Below, one piece after another: positions 35,003 to 43,024 of a stretch of 64,000 nt of DNA (position 1 is its first letter; each line of letters opens with the position of its first letter). The notes below the pieces were generated by a model. It saw nothing but the letters and a program-made list of their open reading frames with translations, searched no databases and was not told the origin of the DNA. The translations under genes and the position numbers were made by a program. Source of the stretch: an uncultured Eubacteriales bacterium (lineage in GTDB: Bacteria; Bacillota; Clostridia; Christensenellales; Aristaeellaceae); the NCBI GenBank assembly GCA_902761755.1, contig CACWLP010000009.1:46706-110705 (forward strand), given 5' to 3'.

Positions 35003-36580
35003 TCAGTTGCCGATGCCCTCGATGCCCCGCAGGATCTCCGGCTCCCGCACGTCCCGCACGGTGGTGAACACCTTCCGGGTCAGCAGCGCGCCGCCCCGGT
35101 AATACATGCAGACGAAAGGGCAGTCCGCGGCGAACAGGTCCTGGATCTGCCAGAGGATGCTCTGGTATTCGTCAAATTCCTTGGCGGTGCGGAGGGATTT
35201 GAAGAGCTTATCCATATCCTGGGATTTATAGCCCACGTAGTTTCCCGTGTTCCCGCTCATGAGCAGGAAGCCGGGATCCGGCACCGTGTCCATCTGGAAG
35301 GCGGCGATGGCCATATCGAAGTTCCGGGCATCCAGATGCTCCTTCACGTTGCTGAAATTGGCCACCGTGACGGCCACCTCGATGCCCACGGCCTGCAGAT
35401 AATCCGCGATCTTGTTGGCCACCTGCAGCCGCACGGCGTTATCCTGTTCCTCATAGACATAGAGCCGCAGCCGCAGCCGCCGGGCCTTGCTTTCGCCCTT
35501 GACGGTGACGGTGGTATGGCGGATGCCGTTGTCCCTTTCCGGGTCCGCCTTCCATCCGGCCTCCTCCAGCAGCGCCCGGGCCTTGTCCGGGTCGTAGCCG
35601 TATTCGTCGCTGTCCCGGTACATCCATGTGCCCACGGGCATGGGGGTATCGGTCCGCCAGGCCATGCCCATGTACACGCTGTTGGCGATGGCGTCAAAGT
35701 CGATGGCGCAGCGGATGGCCTTGCGCACCAGAGGATTGTCCAGGGGGAATGCGATGGAGGCGTTGTGATTGAGCAGCAGCACCTCCAATTGCCGGGTGCG
35801 GTAGGCGATGTTCAGGTTGGTCAGCCCAGTCTGGTACTGCCCGGCGGAGGCGGAGCGGGTGATGGCCGCATCCACCCGGTTGTACTCGTAATCGGAGATC
35901 AGATCCCGGTTGGTGGCCCGGAAGGTAATGTTGACGGTTTTCACCGTGGGCGGCGTCTGCCACCAGTTCTCATTGGCGGAAAGGTACAGGTAATTCGCGG
36001 GCACGAAGCTGTCCACCTTGAACGGTCCCGTCCCCAGGGGAACCTGGCTCTGCACCTGATCCCGGGGCAGCACCGGGAAGGTCAGGGCGTAATACACGCC
36101 GTAGTACGGCCGGCTCACCGTGATGCGCAGGCTCTCCGCGCTGTTGGCCGATACGTCGCTGATGATGTATTTGAGCTGGCTGTACGCGCCGCGCTTTTCC
36201 TCCGCCAGCCGCAGGATCTCCCGGATGGTGGCCTCCGCGTCGTAAGCGGTGCAGGGCGTGCCGTCGTGGAAGGTGACGCCCTGCCGCATGGTGACGGTCC
36301 AGATCTTCCCGCTGTTGTCCGGGTCGCACCGGACGGCCAGGCAGGGCACGGGCTTGTAATCATCGTCCAGGGCGAAGAGCCCCTCGTAGATCAGCGCCGT
36401 GACGGATTGGAATTCCCTTTCCTCGGGCACCAGGGGGTTCAGATACTGGGTCTTTACCGAGATCAGGCCCAGGGACAGGCTGCTGTCCATGGTGGAGGCC
36501 CCGGCGGGGGCGGGCCAGCAGAGCAGCAGGATCATTGCCGCGCAGACGAGCTTAATACCGGTACTGTTGGTAGATCGCAT
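35003..36580 (-). CDS. Peptide/nickel-type ABC substrate-binding protein (SBP_bac_5)
   Basis: A 525-residue extracellular binding protein with a signal peptide at 1-28 (ending APAGAS) and no lipobox. Family-5 marks are seen in the segments FHDGTPCTAYDAEATIREI near 101 and DPDKARALLEEAGWKADP near 330. No permease or ATPase genes are nearby, so it may serve a distant importer or act as a sensor or wall-associated protein. The start lies inside the end of the transglycosylase gene (29-nt overlap), implying coupling. Confidence 0.85.
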   Translation of the reverse strand: MRSTNSTGIKLVCAAMILLLCWPAPAGASTMDSSLSLGLISVKTQYLNPLVPEEREFQSVTALIYEGLFALDDDYKPVPCLAVRCDPDNSGKIWTVTMRQGVTFHDGTPCTAYDAEATIREILRLAEEKRGAYSQLKYIISDVSANSAESLRITVSRPYYGVYYALTFPVLPRDQVQSQVPLGTGPFKVDSFVPANYLYLSANENWWQTPPTVKTVNITFRATNRDLISDYEYNRVDAAITRSASAGQYQTGLTNLNIAYRTRQLEVLLLNHNASIAFPLDNPLVRKAIRCAIDFDAIANSVYMGMAWRTDTPMPVGTWMYRDSDEYGYDPDKARALLEEAGWKADPERDNGIRHTTVTVKGESKARRLRLRLYVYEEQDNAVRLQVANKIADYLQAVGIEVAVTVANFSNVKEHLDARNFDMAIAAFQMDTVPDPGFLLMSGNTGNYVGYKSQDMDKLFKSLRTAKEFDEYQSILWQIQDLFAADCPFVCMYYRGGALLTRKVFTTVRDVREPEILRGIEGIGN

Positions 36581-37490
36581 AGCCTTCAAGCACCTTCTTT
36601 GCATAATGCCGGGTATCGTCCTTGGGGATCTGCGCCAGCGTCAGGGTCCTCCCGTCGGCGGAGTAATTCTTCAGCCAGCTCTGCACGCTGCCCCATCCCG
36701 CGTGATAAGCGCACGCCACCAGGATGGGGTCGTCGGTGCCCAGATGATTGATGATGTACCTGAGCAGGTAACACCCCATCTTGATGGAGGGCTCCGGCTC
36801 ATACAGAATGGAGATATCCGCGTTCCGGTATCCGCAGTTTTTGCTGACCCAATCAAAAGTGTCGGGCATGAACTGCATCAGGCCCCGGGCGTCCTTGCTG
36901 CTGACCGCCCGGGGATCATAATTGCTTTCCTGCTTGATAATGGCCGACACATAGGCGGGATCGAGGCTGTTGAGGGCGGCGTAGTATTCGATCAGATCCC
37001 GGTATTTCACCTGATAGGAATCCACCTTGCTGGCCCAGTCCAGTTCCCGCTGGATCTGCTCCTCCAGCGCCACGTGCACCCGGGAAGCCTCGTCCTTGGC
37101 CCCGGTCCACAGCCCGATGTGCATCACCAGCGCCGCCGTGAGCAGCGCCAGCGCCGCGATCGGCGCCCAGACCGGCACGCGCCGCCTGCTTTTCCGCCGC
37201 ACTGCGGCGCGCCGGGGCTGCTGCTGCGCCGGGATTTGCGCCGGCGCCCGTGCCGGGGCCGTTTGCTGCTCCGCCGGCCAGAAGCGCTGCCAATCCGAGG
37301 GTGTCTGCCATGCCTGGTCCGGAGGCGTCTGCCACGCCTGATCCGGGGGCGTCTGCCACGCCTGATCCGGGGGCGCCTGCCACGCCTGATCCGGGGGCGT
37401 CTGCGCCGGGGGCTGCTGCTGTGCCCATCGCTGGGACCGCCGGTTCCGCTGGGCGGCCGGGGCTGTCCGGATGGGAGGAAGATCGTTCAT
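36552..37490 (-). CDS. Membrane-anchored lytic transglycosylase (SLT domain) with PPDQAWQT repeats
   Basis: A 312-residue peptidoglycan-cleaving enzyme with a cytoplasmic N-terminus. Residues 31-62 are four copies of an 8-residue unit, TPPDQAWQ. A basic patch (RRKSRRR near 100) is followed by a membrane helix (about 108-127) and an extracellular SLT domain. The domain has the catalytic Glu in AIIKQESNYDPRAVS and then GLMQFMPDTFDW. TTG at 37493 has better spacing to GAAGGAG, but ATG at 37490 is more usual. It lies 26 nt after coaE and overlaps the SBP gene. Confidence 0.9.
   Translation of the reverse strand: MNDLPPIRTAPAAQRNRRSQRWAQQQPPAQTPPDQAWQAPPDQAWQTPPDQAWQTPPDQAWQTPSDWQRFWPAEQQTAPARAPAQIPAQQQPRRAAVRRKSRRRVPVWAPIAALALLTAALVMHIGLWTGAKDEASRVHVALEEQIQRELDWASKVDSYQVKYRDLIEYYAALNSLDPAYVSAIIKQESNYDPRAVSSKDARGLMQFMPDTFDWVSKNCGYRNADISILYEPEPSIKMGCYLLRYIINHLGTDDPILVACAYHAGWGSVQSWLKNYSADGRTLTLAQIPKDDTRHYAKKVLEGYAIYQQYRY
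37305..37400 (-). repeat. Four 24-nt tandem repeats in the transglycosylase gene
   Basis: Each unit encodes TPPDQAWQ (one has APPDQAWQ). The copies are nearly identical at DNA level, which indicates recent expansion by slippage or recombination. Confidence 0.9.
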
Positions 37491-37516
37491 CAATGCGCGT
37501 TTTCTCCTTCAGGGGG

Positions 37517-38107
37517 TTAATGTTCGGTCAATACGGCCTGCCACAGCCGCAGCGCCTCGGCGGCGCTTTCTTCCCGGCTGCGGTCCGTGCGGATCACCCG
37601 GTCCGCCCGCCGGGCCTTTTCCCGGGCAGGCAGCTGGGCGCGAATGCGGTCCCGGGCTTCCCGGCAGGTGAGGCCATCCCGGCTGCGGAGGCGGGAAATC
37701 TGTTCCTTCACCGGCACATAGGCGCACCAGACCTCGTCGCACCAGGCGTCCAGCCCCGTTTCGTACAGAAGCGGCACGTCCATGACCACCGGCCCGTCCG
37801 CTTCTTTGATCTGCCGCTGCATTTCCTCAAAAATCATCGGATGCAGGATGGCGTTGAGCTGCCCGCGGGCCGTTTCGTCCGCAAACACCCTTGCGCCCAG
37901 CGCCCGCCGGTCCAGCGTTTCTCCCCGGAATACTGCTTCGCCGAAGGCCGCGCGGATGGCCGGCAGGGCCTTGCCGCCCGCCGCCGTCAGGCTGCGGGAA
38001 ATTTCGTCCGCGTCCACGATCCGCGCCCCGGCGTCCCGCAGCGTTTTCGTCAAATGGCTCTTTCCGCAGGCGATGCCCCCGGTGAGCCCGATCACATACC
38101 GGCTCAT
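37517..38107 (-). CDS. coaE: Dephospho-CoA kinase
   Basis: Final step of CoA synthesis, phosphorylating the ribose 3'-OH of dephospho-CoA. The length (196 residues) is usual, with P-loop LTGGIACGKS at 8-17, DADEISR near 33, and the lid region HPMIFEEMQ near 89. It overlaps polA by 4 nt (ATGA), a common Bacillota neighbour pair. Confidence 0.96.
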   Translation of the reverse strand: MSRYVIGLTGGIACGKSHLTKTLRDAGARIVDADEISRSLTAAGGKALPAIRAAFGEAVFRGETLDRRALGARVFADETARGQLNAILHPMIFEEMQRQIKEADGPVVMDVPLLYETGLDAWCDEVWCAYVPVKEQISRLRSRDGLTCREARDRIRAQLPAREKARRADRVIRTDRSREESAAEALRLWQAVLTEH

Positions 38108-40653
38108 TTGGTTTCAAACCAGCTTTCGCCCGTTTTCACTTCCGCCACCAGCGGCACCTTCAGCGCGAATACCTCTTCCATGCACTTCTGCAGCAGGCCG
38201 GCCACCCGCTCCTTTTCCTCCCGCGGCGCTTCGATGAGCAGCTCGTCGTGCACCTGCAGGATCAGCCGGGCCTGCAGCCCCTCTTTTTTCAGCGCTTCGT
38301 GCACCCGCACCATGGCCAGCTTGATGATGTCCGCCGCCGTGCCCTGCACCGGGGTGTTCATGGCCGCCCGCTCCCCGAAGGAGCGCACGTTGGCGTTGGA
38401 GGACTTGAGCTCCGGCAGGTGCCGCCGGCGGCCCATCATGGTTTCGGCATAGCCGCTGTCGTAGCCCTTTTTCACCGCCTCGTCCATAAAGCGCTTCACC
38501 CCGGGATAGCGCCGGAAATACCGGGCGATGAAATCCGCGGCCTCCCGGCGGCTGACGCCGATGTTCCGCGCCAGGCCGAATTCGCTGATGCCGTACACCA
38601 GGCCGAAATTCACCGCCTTGGCGCTGGAGCGCATGTCCCTGGTCACCTGCTCCATGGGCACGCCGTACACCTCCGCCGCCGTGCGGGCGTGAATGTCCTG
38701 CCCCTTCCGGAAGGCGTCCACCATAGCGTCGTCCCCGGAAAAATGCGCCATCACCCGCAGCTCGATCTGGCTGTAATCCGCATCCGCCAGCACGCAGCCC
38801 GGGGCGGCGATGAAGGCCTTGCGGATCTCCCGCCCCATCTCCGTGCGGACGGGGATATTCTGCAGATTGGGCTCGCTGGAAGAAATGCGGCCCGTGGCGG
38901 TGCCGGTCTGATCGAAATAGGAATGCACCCGGCCGGACCCGTCCATTTTTCGCAGCAGGGCGTCGATGTAGGTGCTGTTCAGCTTCACCGCCTGGCGGTA
39001 TTTCAGGATTTTTTCGATGCAGGGATGCAGATCCGCCAGCTTTTCCAGGGTCTCCGCGTCGGTGGAATAGCCCTTCTGGGTCTTTTTTCCGTGGGGCAGA
39101 TCCAGCGTCTCGAACAGCACCTTTCCCAGCTGCTGGGGGCTGTTGAGGTTGAAGCCCCGCACCCCGGTGAGGCGGTAGACCTCTTCCTTGAGCTCCTCCG
39201 CAGCCCTGGTGAATTCCGCTCCCAGGCCCCGCAGCACCTCCGCGTCCACCCGGAACCCCGCCTGCTCCATATCGAACAGCACGTACAGAAGCGGCATTTC
39301 CACGTCCCGCATCAGCTTTTCCATGCCCTCCCGCCGAAGCTGCTTTTCCTGCTTCCGCGCAAGGGTCAGCACGCCCCAGGCGTCCTCCCGGGCGAAATTT
39401 TTCAGCGCGTAGGATTTTTCCTGGGGATTGCGCAGGTACGCCCCCAGCATGGTATCCCAGAAAAAAACAGGCAGCGGCAGGCCCTGATCGGAAAGCATGT
39501 GCAGCAGCGCCTTGCCGTCGTGCACGCAGAGCTTTTCTTCTTTCATCAGCGGGGCGACCGCCTGCCACGCTTCCTCGGGCAGCAGCCCGCCGGAGAGCAT
39601 ATCCTGCTGCAATCGGATCTGTGCCAGCACGCCCTTTCCCGCCAGGGTCATGGTAACGGGCGTCACGTGGATGGCCGCCGTTTCCCCGCGGATCTCCCCC
39701 AGGAAAGCGGCGATCTCCTCCCGGGTGGACAGCGTCCTCTCCTCCGGCGCGGCGTCCTCCTCCCCGTTTTCCTCCTCCGGGGCGGGCGCATCCGCCCCCG
39801 CCAGCTTTTCCAGCCGCCCGGCCATGCCGTTCAGCTGATATTTTTTCAGGGTTTTCAGCCCTTCGCCCATATGCGAAGCGTCAAACGCCGCCAGATCGAA
39901 AACGATGGGGGCCGTGGGCCGGATGGTGGCCAGGTCCTTGGAAAACCGGGCCAGTTCCGCGTTCTCCCGCACCTTTTCCCCCAGCTTGCCCTTGATCTCG
40001 TTTCCATGGGCCAGCACGTTTTCCAGGCTGCCGTATTCGTCCAGCAGCTTCACCGCCGTCTTTTCCCCCACGCCGGGGATGCCGGGGATGTTGTCGCTGC
40101 TGTCGCCCATGAGGCCCTTCCAGTCCGTCACCTGCTCCGGGCTGACCCCGAAGTACTCCCGCACCCCCGCGGCGTCGAACAGCGTGCTCTCCGTGATGCC
40201 CTTCCGGGTGAAAAGCACCTTCGTCCCGTTCCCCACCAGCTGCAGCGCGTCCCGGTCCCCGGTGAGGATCACGCAGTCCATCCCCGCCTCCCGGCACTTG
40301 GCGGCCAGGGTGCCCAGGATGTCGTCCGCCTCGTATCCTTCGGCGGTCAGCACGCCCAGGCGCATATCGGAAAGGATCTCCTTGATGATGCCAAACTGCG
40401 GCCGCAGCTCCTCCGGCGTAGCCCGGCGGCCCGCCTTGTAATCCGCGTAGGCGACGTGGCGGAAGGTGGGCCCGTGCAGATCGAAAGCCACGGCGGCATA
40501 CCGGGGGCCGATCTCCTGCACCGCCTTGAACAGCATGGCCAGAAAGCCGTGCACGGCGTTGGTGTACACCCCGTCCGCGTCCATCAGCGGCAGGGCGTGA
40601 AAGGCCCGGTGCATCAGGCTGTTCCCGTCCACCGCCAGCAGCGTTTCCCGCAT
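38104..40653 (-). CDS. polA: DNA polymerase I
   Basis: Repair and Okazaki-fragment polymerase of 849 residues. The N-terminal 5' nuclease (to about 290) carries AVDGNSLMHRAF and DWKGLMGDSSDNIPGIPGVG. The middle 3'-5' exonuclease domain keeps its size but lacks the DxE active-site acids, so proofreading is absent, as in Bacillus Pol I. Polymerase motifs A (DADYSQIELRVMAHFSGD), B (RSSAKAVNFGLVYGIS) and C (QVHDELLIE) are intact. An ATG at 40653 follows GAGGTG. It is first in the polA-coaE-slt-sbp-ylmC run. Confidence 0.97.
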   Translation of the reverse strand: MRETLLAVDGNSLMHRAFHALPLMDADGVYTNAVHGFLAMLFKAVQEIGPRYAAVAFDLHGPTFRHVAYADYKAGRRATPEELRPQFGIIKEILSDMRLGVLTAEGYEADDILGTLAAKCREAGMDCVILTGDRDALQLVGNGTKVLFTRKGITESTLFDAAGVREYFGVSPEQVTDWKGLMGDSSDNIPGIPGVGEKTAVKLLDEYGSLENVLAHGNEIKGKLGEKVRENAELARFSKDLATIRPTAPIVFDLAAFDASHMGEGLKTLKKYQLNGMAGRLEKLAGADAPAPEEENGEEDAAPEERTLSTREEIAAFLGEIRGETAAIHVTPVTMTLAGKGVLAQIRLQQDMLSGGLLPEEAWQAVAPLMKEEKLCVHDGKALLHMLSDQGLPLPVFFWDTMLGAYLRNPQEKSYALKNFAREDAWGVLTLARKQEKQLRREGMEKLMRDVEMPLLYVLFDMEQAGFRVDAEVLRGLGAEFTRAAEELKEEVYRLTGVRGFNLNSPQQLGKVLFETLDLPHGKKTQKGYSTDAETLEKLADLHPCIEKILKYRQAVKLNSTYIDALLRKMDGSGRVHSYFDQTGTATGRISSSEPNLQNIPVRTEMGREIRKAFIAAPGCVLADADYSQIELRVMAHFSGDDAMVDAFRKGQDIHARTAAEVYGVPMEQVTRDMRSSAKAVNFGLVYGISEFGLARNIGVSRREAADFIARYFRRYPGVKRFMDEAVKKGYDSGYAETMMGRRRHLPELKSSNANVRSFGERAAMNTPVQGTAADIIKLAMVRVHEALKKEGLQARLILQVHDELLIEAPREEKERVAGLLQKCMEEVFALKVPLVAEVKTGESWFETK

Positions 40654-40682
40654 CGCAATCACCTCGCGCAGTCATTCGCTTC

Positions 40683-40711
40683 AGTATACCACAGGTTGTG
40701 GAAAATGAAAA
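40683..40711 (-). promoter_or_regulatory. Promoter of the polA operon
   Basis: TTTTCA, 17 nt, TATACT read leftward. The spacer carries a small palindrome, CCACAGGTTGTGG (40689-40701). Confidence 0.6.
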
Positions 40712-40815
40712 GAAAATACTGCGGAATTGTTGCAAATTGTTTACAATACCTCCGCATGCCTTTTTCCAGAAAACGCAAAAAAGCTTTCCCCCGGAGGGGA
40801 AGGCGCAGTCTGTCG

Positions 40816-40979
40816 AAAACCCCGGGGATGCATCGAAGGGGCCGCAGCCCCTTCGATTCTCATCCGCAGGCGGCGGCATGTACGTCGCCGAGGAGCAAAT
40901 GGAATTTGCTTCCGCTATCAATTTCTGGCCGCAAAATGAGCGTTTTCGCTGGCGAAAATGCCATTTTGCAAGAAATTGA
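40816..40979. repeat. Structured dispersed repeat, copy 2
   Basis: Same order of elements as 12617-12737: AAAACCCCGGGG, then a 10-bp hairpin (TCGAAGGGGC 40833-40842 with GCCCCTTCGA 40847-40856), ATCCGCAG, a GGCG/CGCC hairpin, GAGGAGCA, and a long stem. That stem includes ATCAATTTCT (40915-40924) with AGAAATTGAT (40970-40979) and GCAAAATG with CATTTTGC. The first hairpin differs from copy 1 at paired positions on both arms. Confidence 0.65.
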
Positions 40980-40984
40980 TGGAT

Positions 40985-41018
40985 CGAAAAAAGCGGAATC
41001 CCCATTCCGCTTTTTTCG
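40985..41018 (-). terminator. Strong bidirectional terminator hairpin
   Basis: A 15-bp stem (40985-40999 with 41004-41018) has a CCCC loop, an AAAAAA run on one side and TTTTTT on the other. It would end the sigma/anti-sigma transcript. Confidence 0.85.
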
Positions 41019-41050
41019 CAGGGTGTCGAAAATTCTTTTTCGACACCCTG
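41019..41050. repeat. Inverted repeat adjoining the terminator
   Basis: CAGGGTGTCGA (41019-41029) pairs with TCGACACCCTG (41040-41050), and the stem extends through A/T pairs. It lies directly between the terminator and the two-hairpin unit. Confidence 0.75.
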
Positions 41051-41103
41051 AGCCTTCCCCTTGAGGGGAAGGTGGGCCGCGAAGCGGCTCGGATAAGGTG
41101 TTT
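41051..41103. repeat. Non-coding copy of the 51-nt two-hairpin unit
   Basis: Aligns end to end with the tandem units at 43430-43800. Stem 1 is CCTTCCCC/GGGGAAGG, as in the coding copies. Stem 2 is GCCGC-GAA-GCGGC here but GGCCCC-AAA-GGGGCC there. The final CGGATAAGGTGT matches CGGATGAGGTGT. It ends at the stop codon of the anti-sigma-like gene. Confidence 0.8.
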
Positions 41104-42400
41104 ATTCCAGATCGACCATTGCCGTCATATTTTTTTCTTCCTCCGTCACGGCTTCCTGCCGCCGGCACACCTCCCGGGTGGCGGGGCATCCCATCAGCAT
41201 CCCGTCTTCCTCCCGGCAGGGCACGATATACACCCGGTCCGTGGGCCGGGACAGGCTCACATGGGTTTCGTACAGCATGCTGCCGTCCTCCTCAAGACGG
41301 CAGTTGCCGCCGTACCACTTGGTTTCCGCGTCCTCCGCCAGCACCGCGAAGCTCCAGCGCCAGCTGCCGTCATCCTCCGCCACGGGAGCGCCGTCCTCTC
41401 GGCTGATCCGCAGGCGCAGGAAAACGGCGTCCACCGAAACATCCATTTTTTCCAGCGTCACTTTCTCGCCCTCCGGCAGGGTGAGCAGGGGCCGATTTTC
41501 CACCGTGTGCACGGGAGCCGGCCTGGTTTCAAACCGGAACACCGCCTGATCCACGCGCCGGAAAACCCCCAGGTCCACCGCGTTCTGCCATACGTCCTTC
41601 GCTTCCTTTTCCCCGCCGTCGATCCCGTCCTGCTGGGGGAGGCAGGCCAGGTACCACCAGGGATCGGCGTACTGATCCAGCATGATTTTCCCATCCCGGT
41701 AGGCGTCGGCAAACTGCTGCTCGTGGAGCGCGTACTGCGCGTCCGTCCATTCCTCCTCGCCGATCCCCGGCTCATCCTCCTCAGTGAACACGATGGGCAG
41801 CGCAGGCTGATAAATCTCGTACACGATTTCCCATTCTACCGGCCCGTCCGCGGGCTGCTCCAGGGCGATTTCCGCGCCGCCGCACGCGTCGTAAGCGACC
41901 ATCCGGCTCAGATCCGGGGCCCAGAAGCCCGCATCGTCATAGCTGCCGCCCAGCCAGGAAACTTCCGCCGCCTCCCCGTTCACCGTTGCCCGCACGCCGG
42001 GCAGCACGAACACCGGGTCCGCCCCCGCTTTGGGGTGGAGCTCCATGGCGGCGGTCAGGCGCATGCCGTCGAAAGCCGCCTCGTTGACGGAAAGGGTGAA
42101 GGCGTCGCATTCGTATGTCTGCCCCACGGTCAGGATCGTGTCCACATAGGCCTGGTTTTCCGCTTTTTCCGGGGCGTGGCGCATCATGTACTGCAATATG
42201 CCGAACCCGCCCGTGGCCAGCGCCGCCGCGGTGGTCGCCAGCATCAGCGCAAGGGCGATCACAAAGCCCACCGACAGTTTTTTCATCGGTTTTCCCTCTC
42301 TTTTCTCCAAGGATCGAAGGACGCTTTTTTGCATTTCCTCCGTCCAGGTCAATGCCGAAAGGGCGCGGTCCGCATGCTCCCGGAACTGTTCATTCTTCAT
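41102..42400 (-). CDS. Membrane-anchored anti-sigma-factor-like protein
   Basis: A 432-residue protein with a cytoplasmic N-terminus (1-38), a membrane helix (about 41-62) and a large extracellular domain rich in acidic and aromatic residues. Its start overlaps the ECF sigma gene by 11 nt. This order and topology are typical of membrane anti-sigma factors that hold the sigma factor with their N-terminal segment. The extracellular part resembles no domain I can name with certainty; DUF4179-type proteins have this build. Assignment as anti-sigma rests on context and topology. Confidence 0.7.
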   Translation of the reverse strand: MKNEQFREHADRALSALTWTEEMQKSVLRSLEKREGKPMKKLSVGFVIALALMLATTAAALATGGFGILQYMMRHAPEKAENQAYVDTILTVGQTYECDAFTLSVNEAAFDGMRLTAAMELHPKAGADPVFVLPGVRATVNGEAAEVSWLGGSYDDAGFWAPDLSRMVAYDACGGAEIALEQPADGPVEWEIVYEIYQPALPIVFTEEDEPGIGEEEWTDAQYALHEQQFADAYRDGKIMLDQYADPWWYLACLPQQDGIDGGEKEAKDVWQNAVDLGVFRRVDQAVFRFETRPAPVHTVENRPLLTLPEGEKVTLEKMDVSVDAVFLRLRISREDGAPVAEDDGSWRWSFAVLAEDAETKWYGGNCRLEEDGSMLYETHVSLSRPTDRVYIVPCREEDGMLMGCPATREVCRRQEAVTEEEKNMTAMVDLE

Positions 42401-42899
42401 CGAAATACCACTCCTTCAGCTGCTGGCGTAGCAATCCGTTGGCCCTGGATAGGCGCCTGCGCACCGCGCCCTCCGTAAGCCCCAGCGCCGCGGCGGTCTC
42501 CCTGAGCTTCAAGCCCTGGTAGTACCGCAGCAGCACCGCTTCCCGGTATTTTGCGTTCAGCCCCAGCACCGCTTGGATCACCGTATCGTCGGGAAAGGAA
42601 AAGGCTTCGGCTTGTTCGGGCAGCGCGTCCGCATCGATCCGGCGGTTCACGTGACGATGCCACGGGGAGCGCAGCATGTCCCGGCAGCAGTTCACCGCGA
42701 TGCGGGACAGCCAGGTGAGCTCCGATGCGTCTCCCCGGAATTTCTCATAATGCCGGTATGCCCTGAAAAACGTTTCCTGCGCGGCGTCCCGGGCCAGGTC
42801 CGCGTCCCCCAGCCGTAAGGCGCACAGGCGCAGGATGCGGCTGCCGTACTGCTCCATCAGCCGGGCGACTGTCTCCCGGCATTCCCCTTCCCTGGGCAC
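42390..42899 (-). CDS. ECF-family RNA polymerase sigma factor
   Basis: A 169-residue sigma-70-family factor. Region 2 includes DAAQETFFRAYRHYEKF (near 45-61) and region 4 is VLLRYYQGLKLRETAAALGLTEGAVRRRLSRA (near 120-151). A GTG at 42899 follows AAAGGGG at good spacing; the frame extends upstream without a ribosome site. It is followed by the membrane anti-sigma-like gene. Upstream, AAACGTACCGTTT (42943-42955) is palindromic and could be part of an autoregulated promoter. Confidence 0.92.
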   Translation of the reverse strand: MPREGECRETVARLMEQYGSRILRLCALRLGDADLARDAAQETFFRAYRHYEKFRGDASELTWLSRIAVNCCRDMLRSPWHRHVNRRIDADALPEQAEAFSFPDDTVIQAVLGLNAKYREAVLLRYYQGLKLRETAAALGLTEGAVRRRLSRANGLLRQQLKEWYFDEE

Positions 42900-42967
42900 G
42901 GCGTTCACCCCTTTCACCCATACAGACGCGGCCAGGCGGAAAAAACGTACCGTTTGGAAAAAAATCT

Positions 42968-42995
42968 TTGCTTCCTGGCGGGAAAATAGTATAAT
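42968..42995 (+). promoter_or_regulatory. Promoter of the nuclease-SNF2 gene
   Basis: TTGCTT, 16 nt, TATAAT, 29 nt before the ATG. It is divergent from the sigma-factor gene. Confidence 0.65.
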
Positions 42996-43024
42996 AGACC
43001 GTGAAAAAACGCAAGGAGATCCCC

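Larger units (their letters stand above)
40654..41101. other. Hairpin- and repeat-rich intergenic block
   Basis: A 448-nt gap between two leftward genes. In order it holds the polA promoter, a CCCCCGG/GGGG hairpin near 40784-40797, copy 2 of the structured dispersed repeat, and two consecutive perfect hairpins. It ends with one copy of the two-hairpin unit that is also found in the SNF2 gene. No open frame here shows coding character. Confidence 0.7.

Noticed and set aside
33674-36751. A 1025-codon open frame on the plus strand opposite nrdR, ylmC, the SBP and the transglycosylase genes
   Set aside because: It runs antisense to several recognised genes; GC-rich codon use leaves the opposite strand free of stops. 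No ribosome site or protein family.
42901-42967. Specific ECF-type -35/-10 pair for the sigma gene
   Set aside because: CGTCTG and AAAC-like elements are present but at the wrong spacing; not strong enough to list as a feature.
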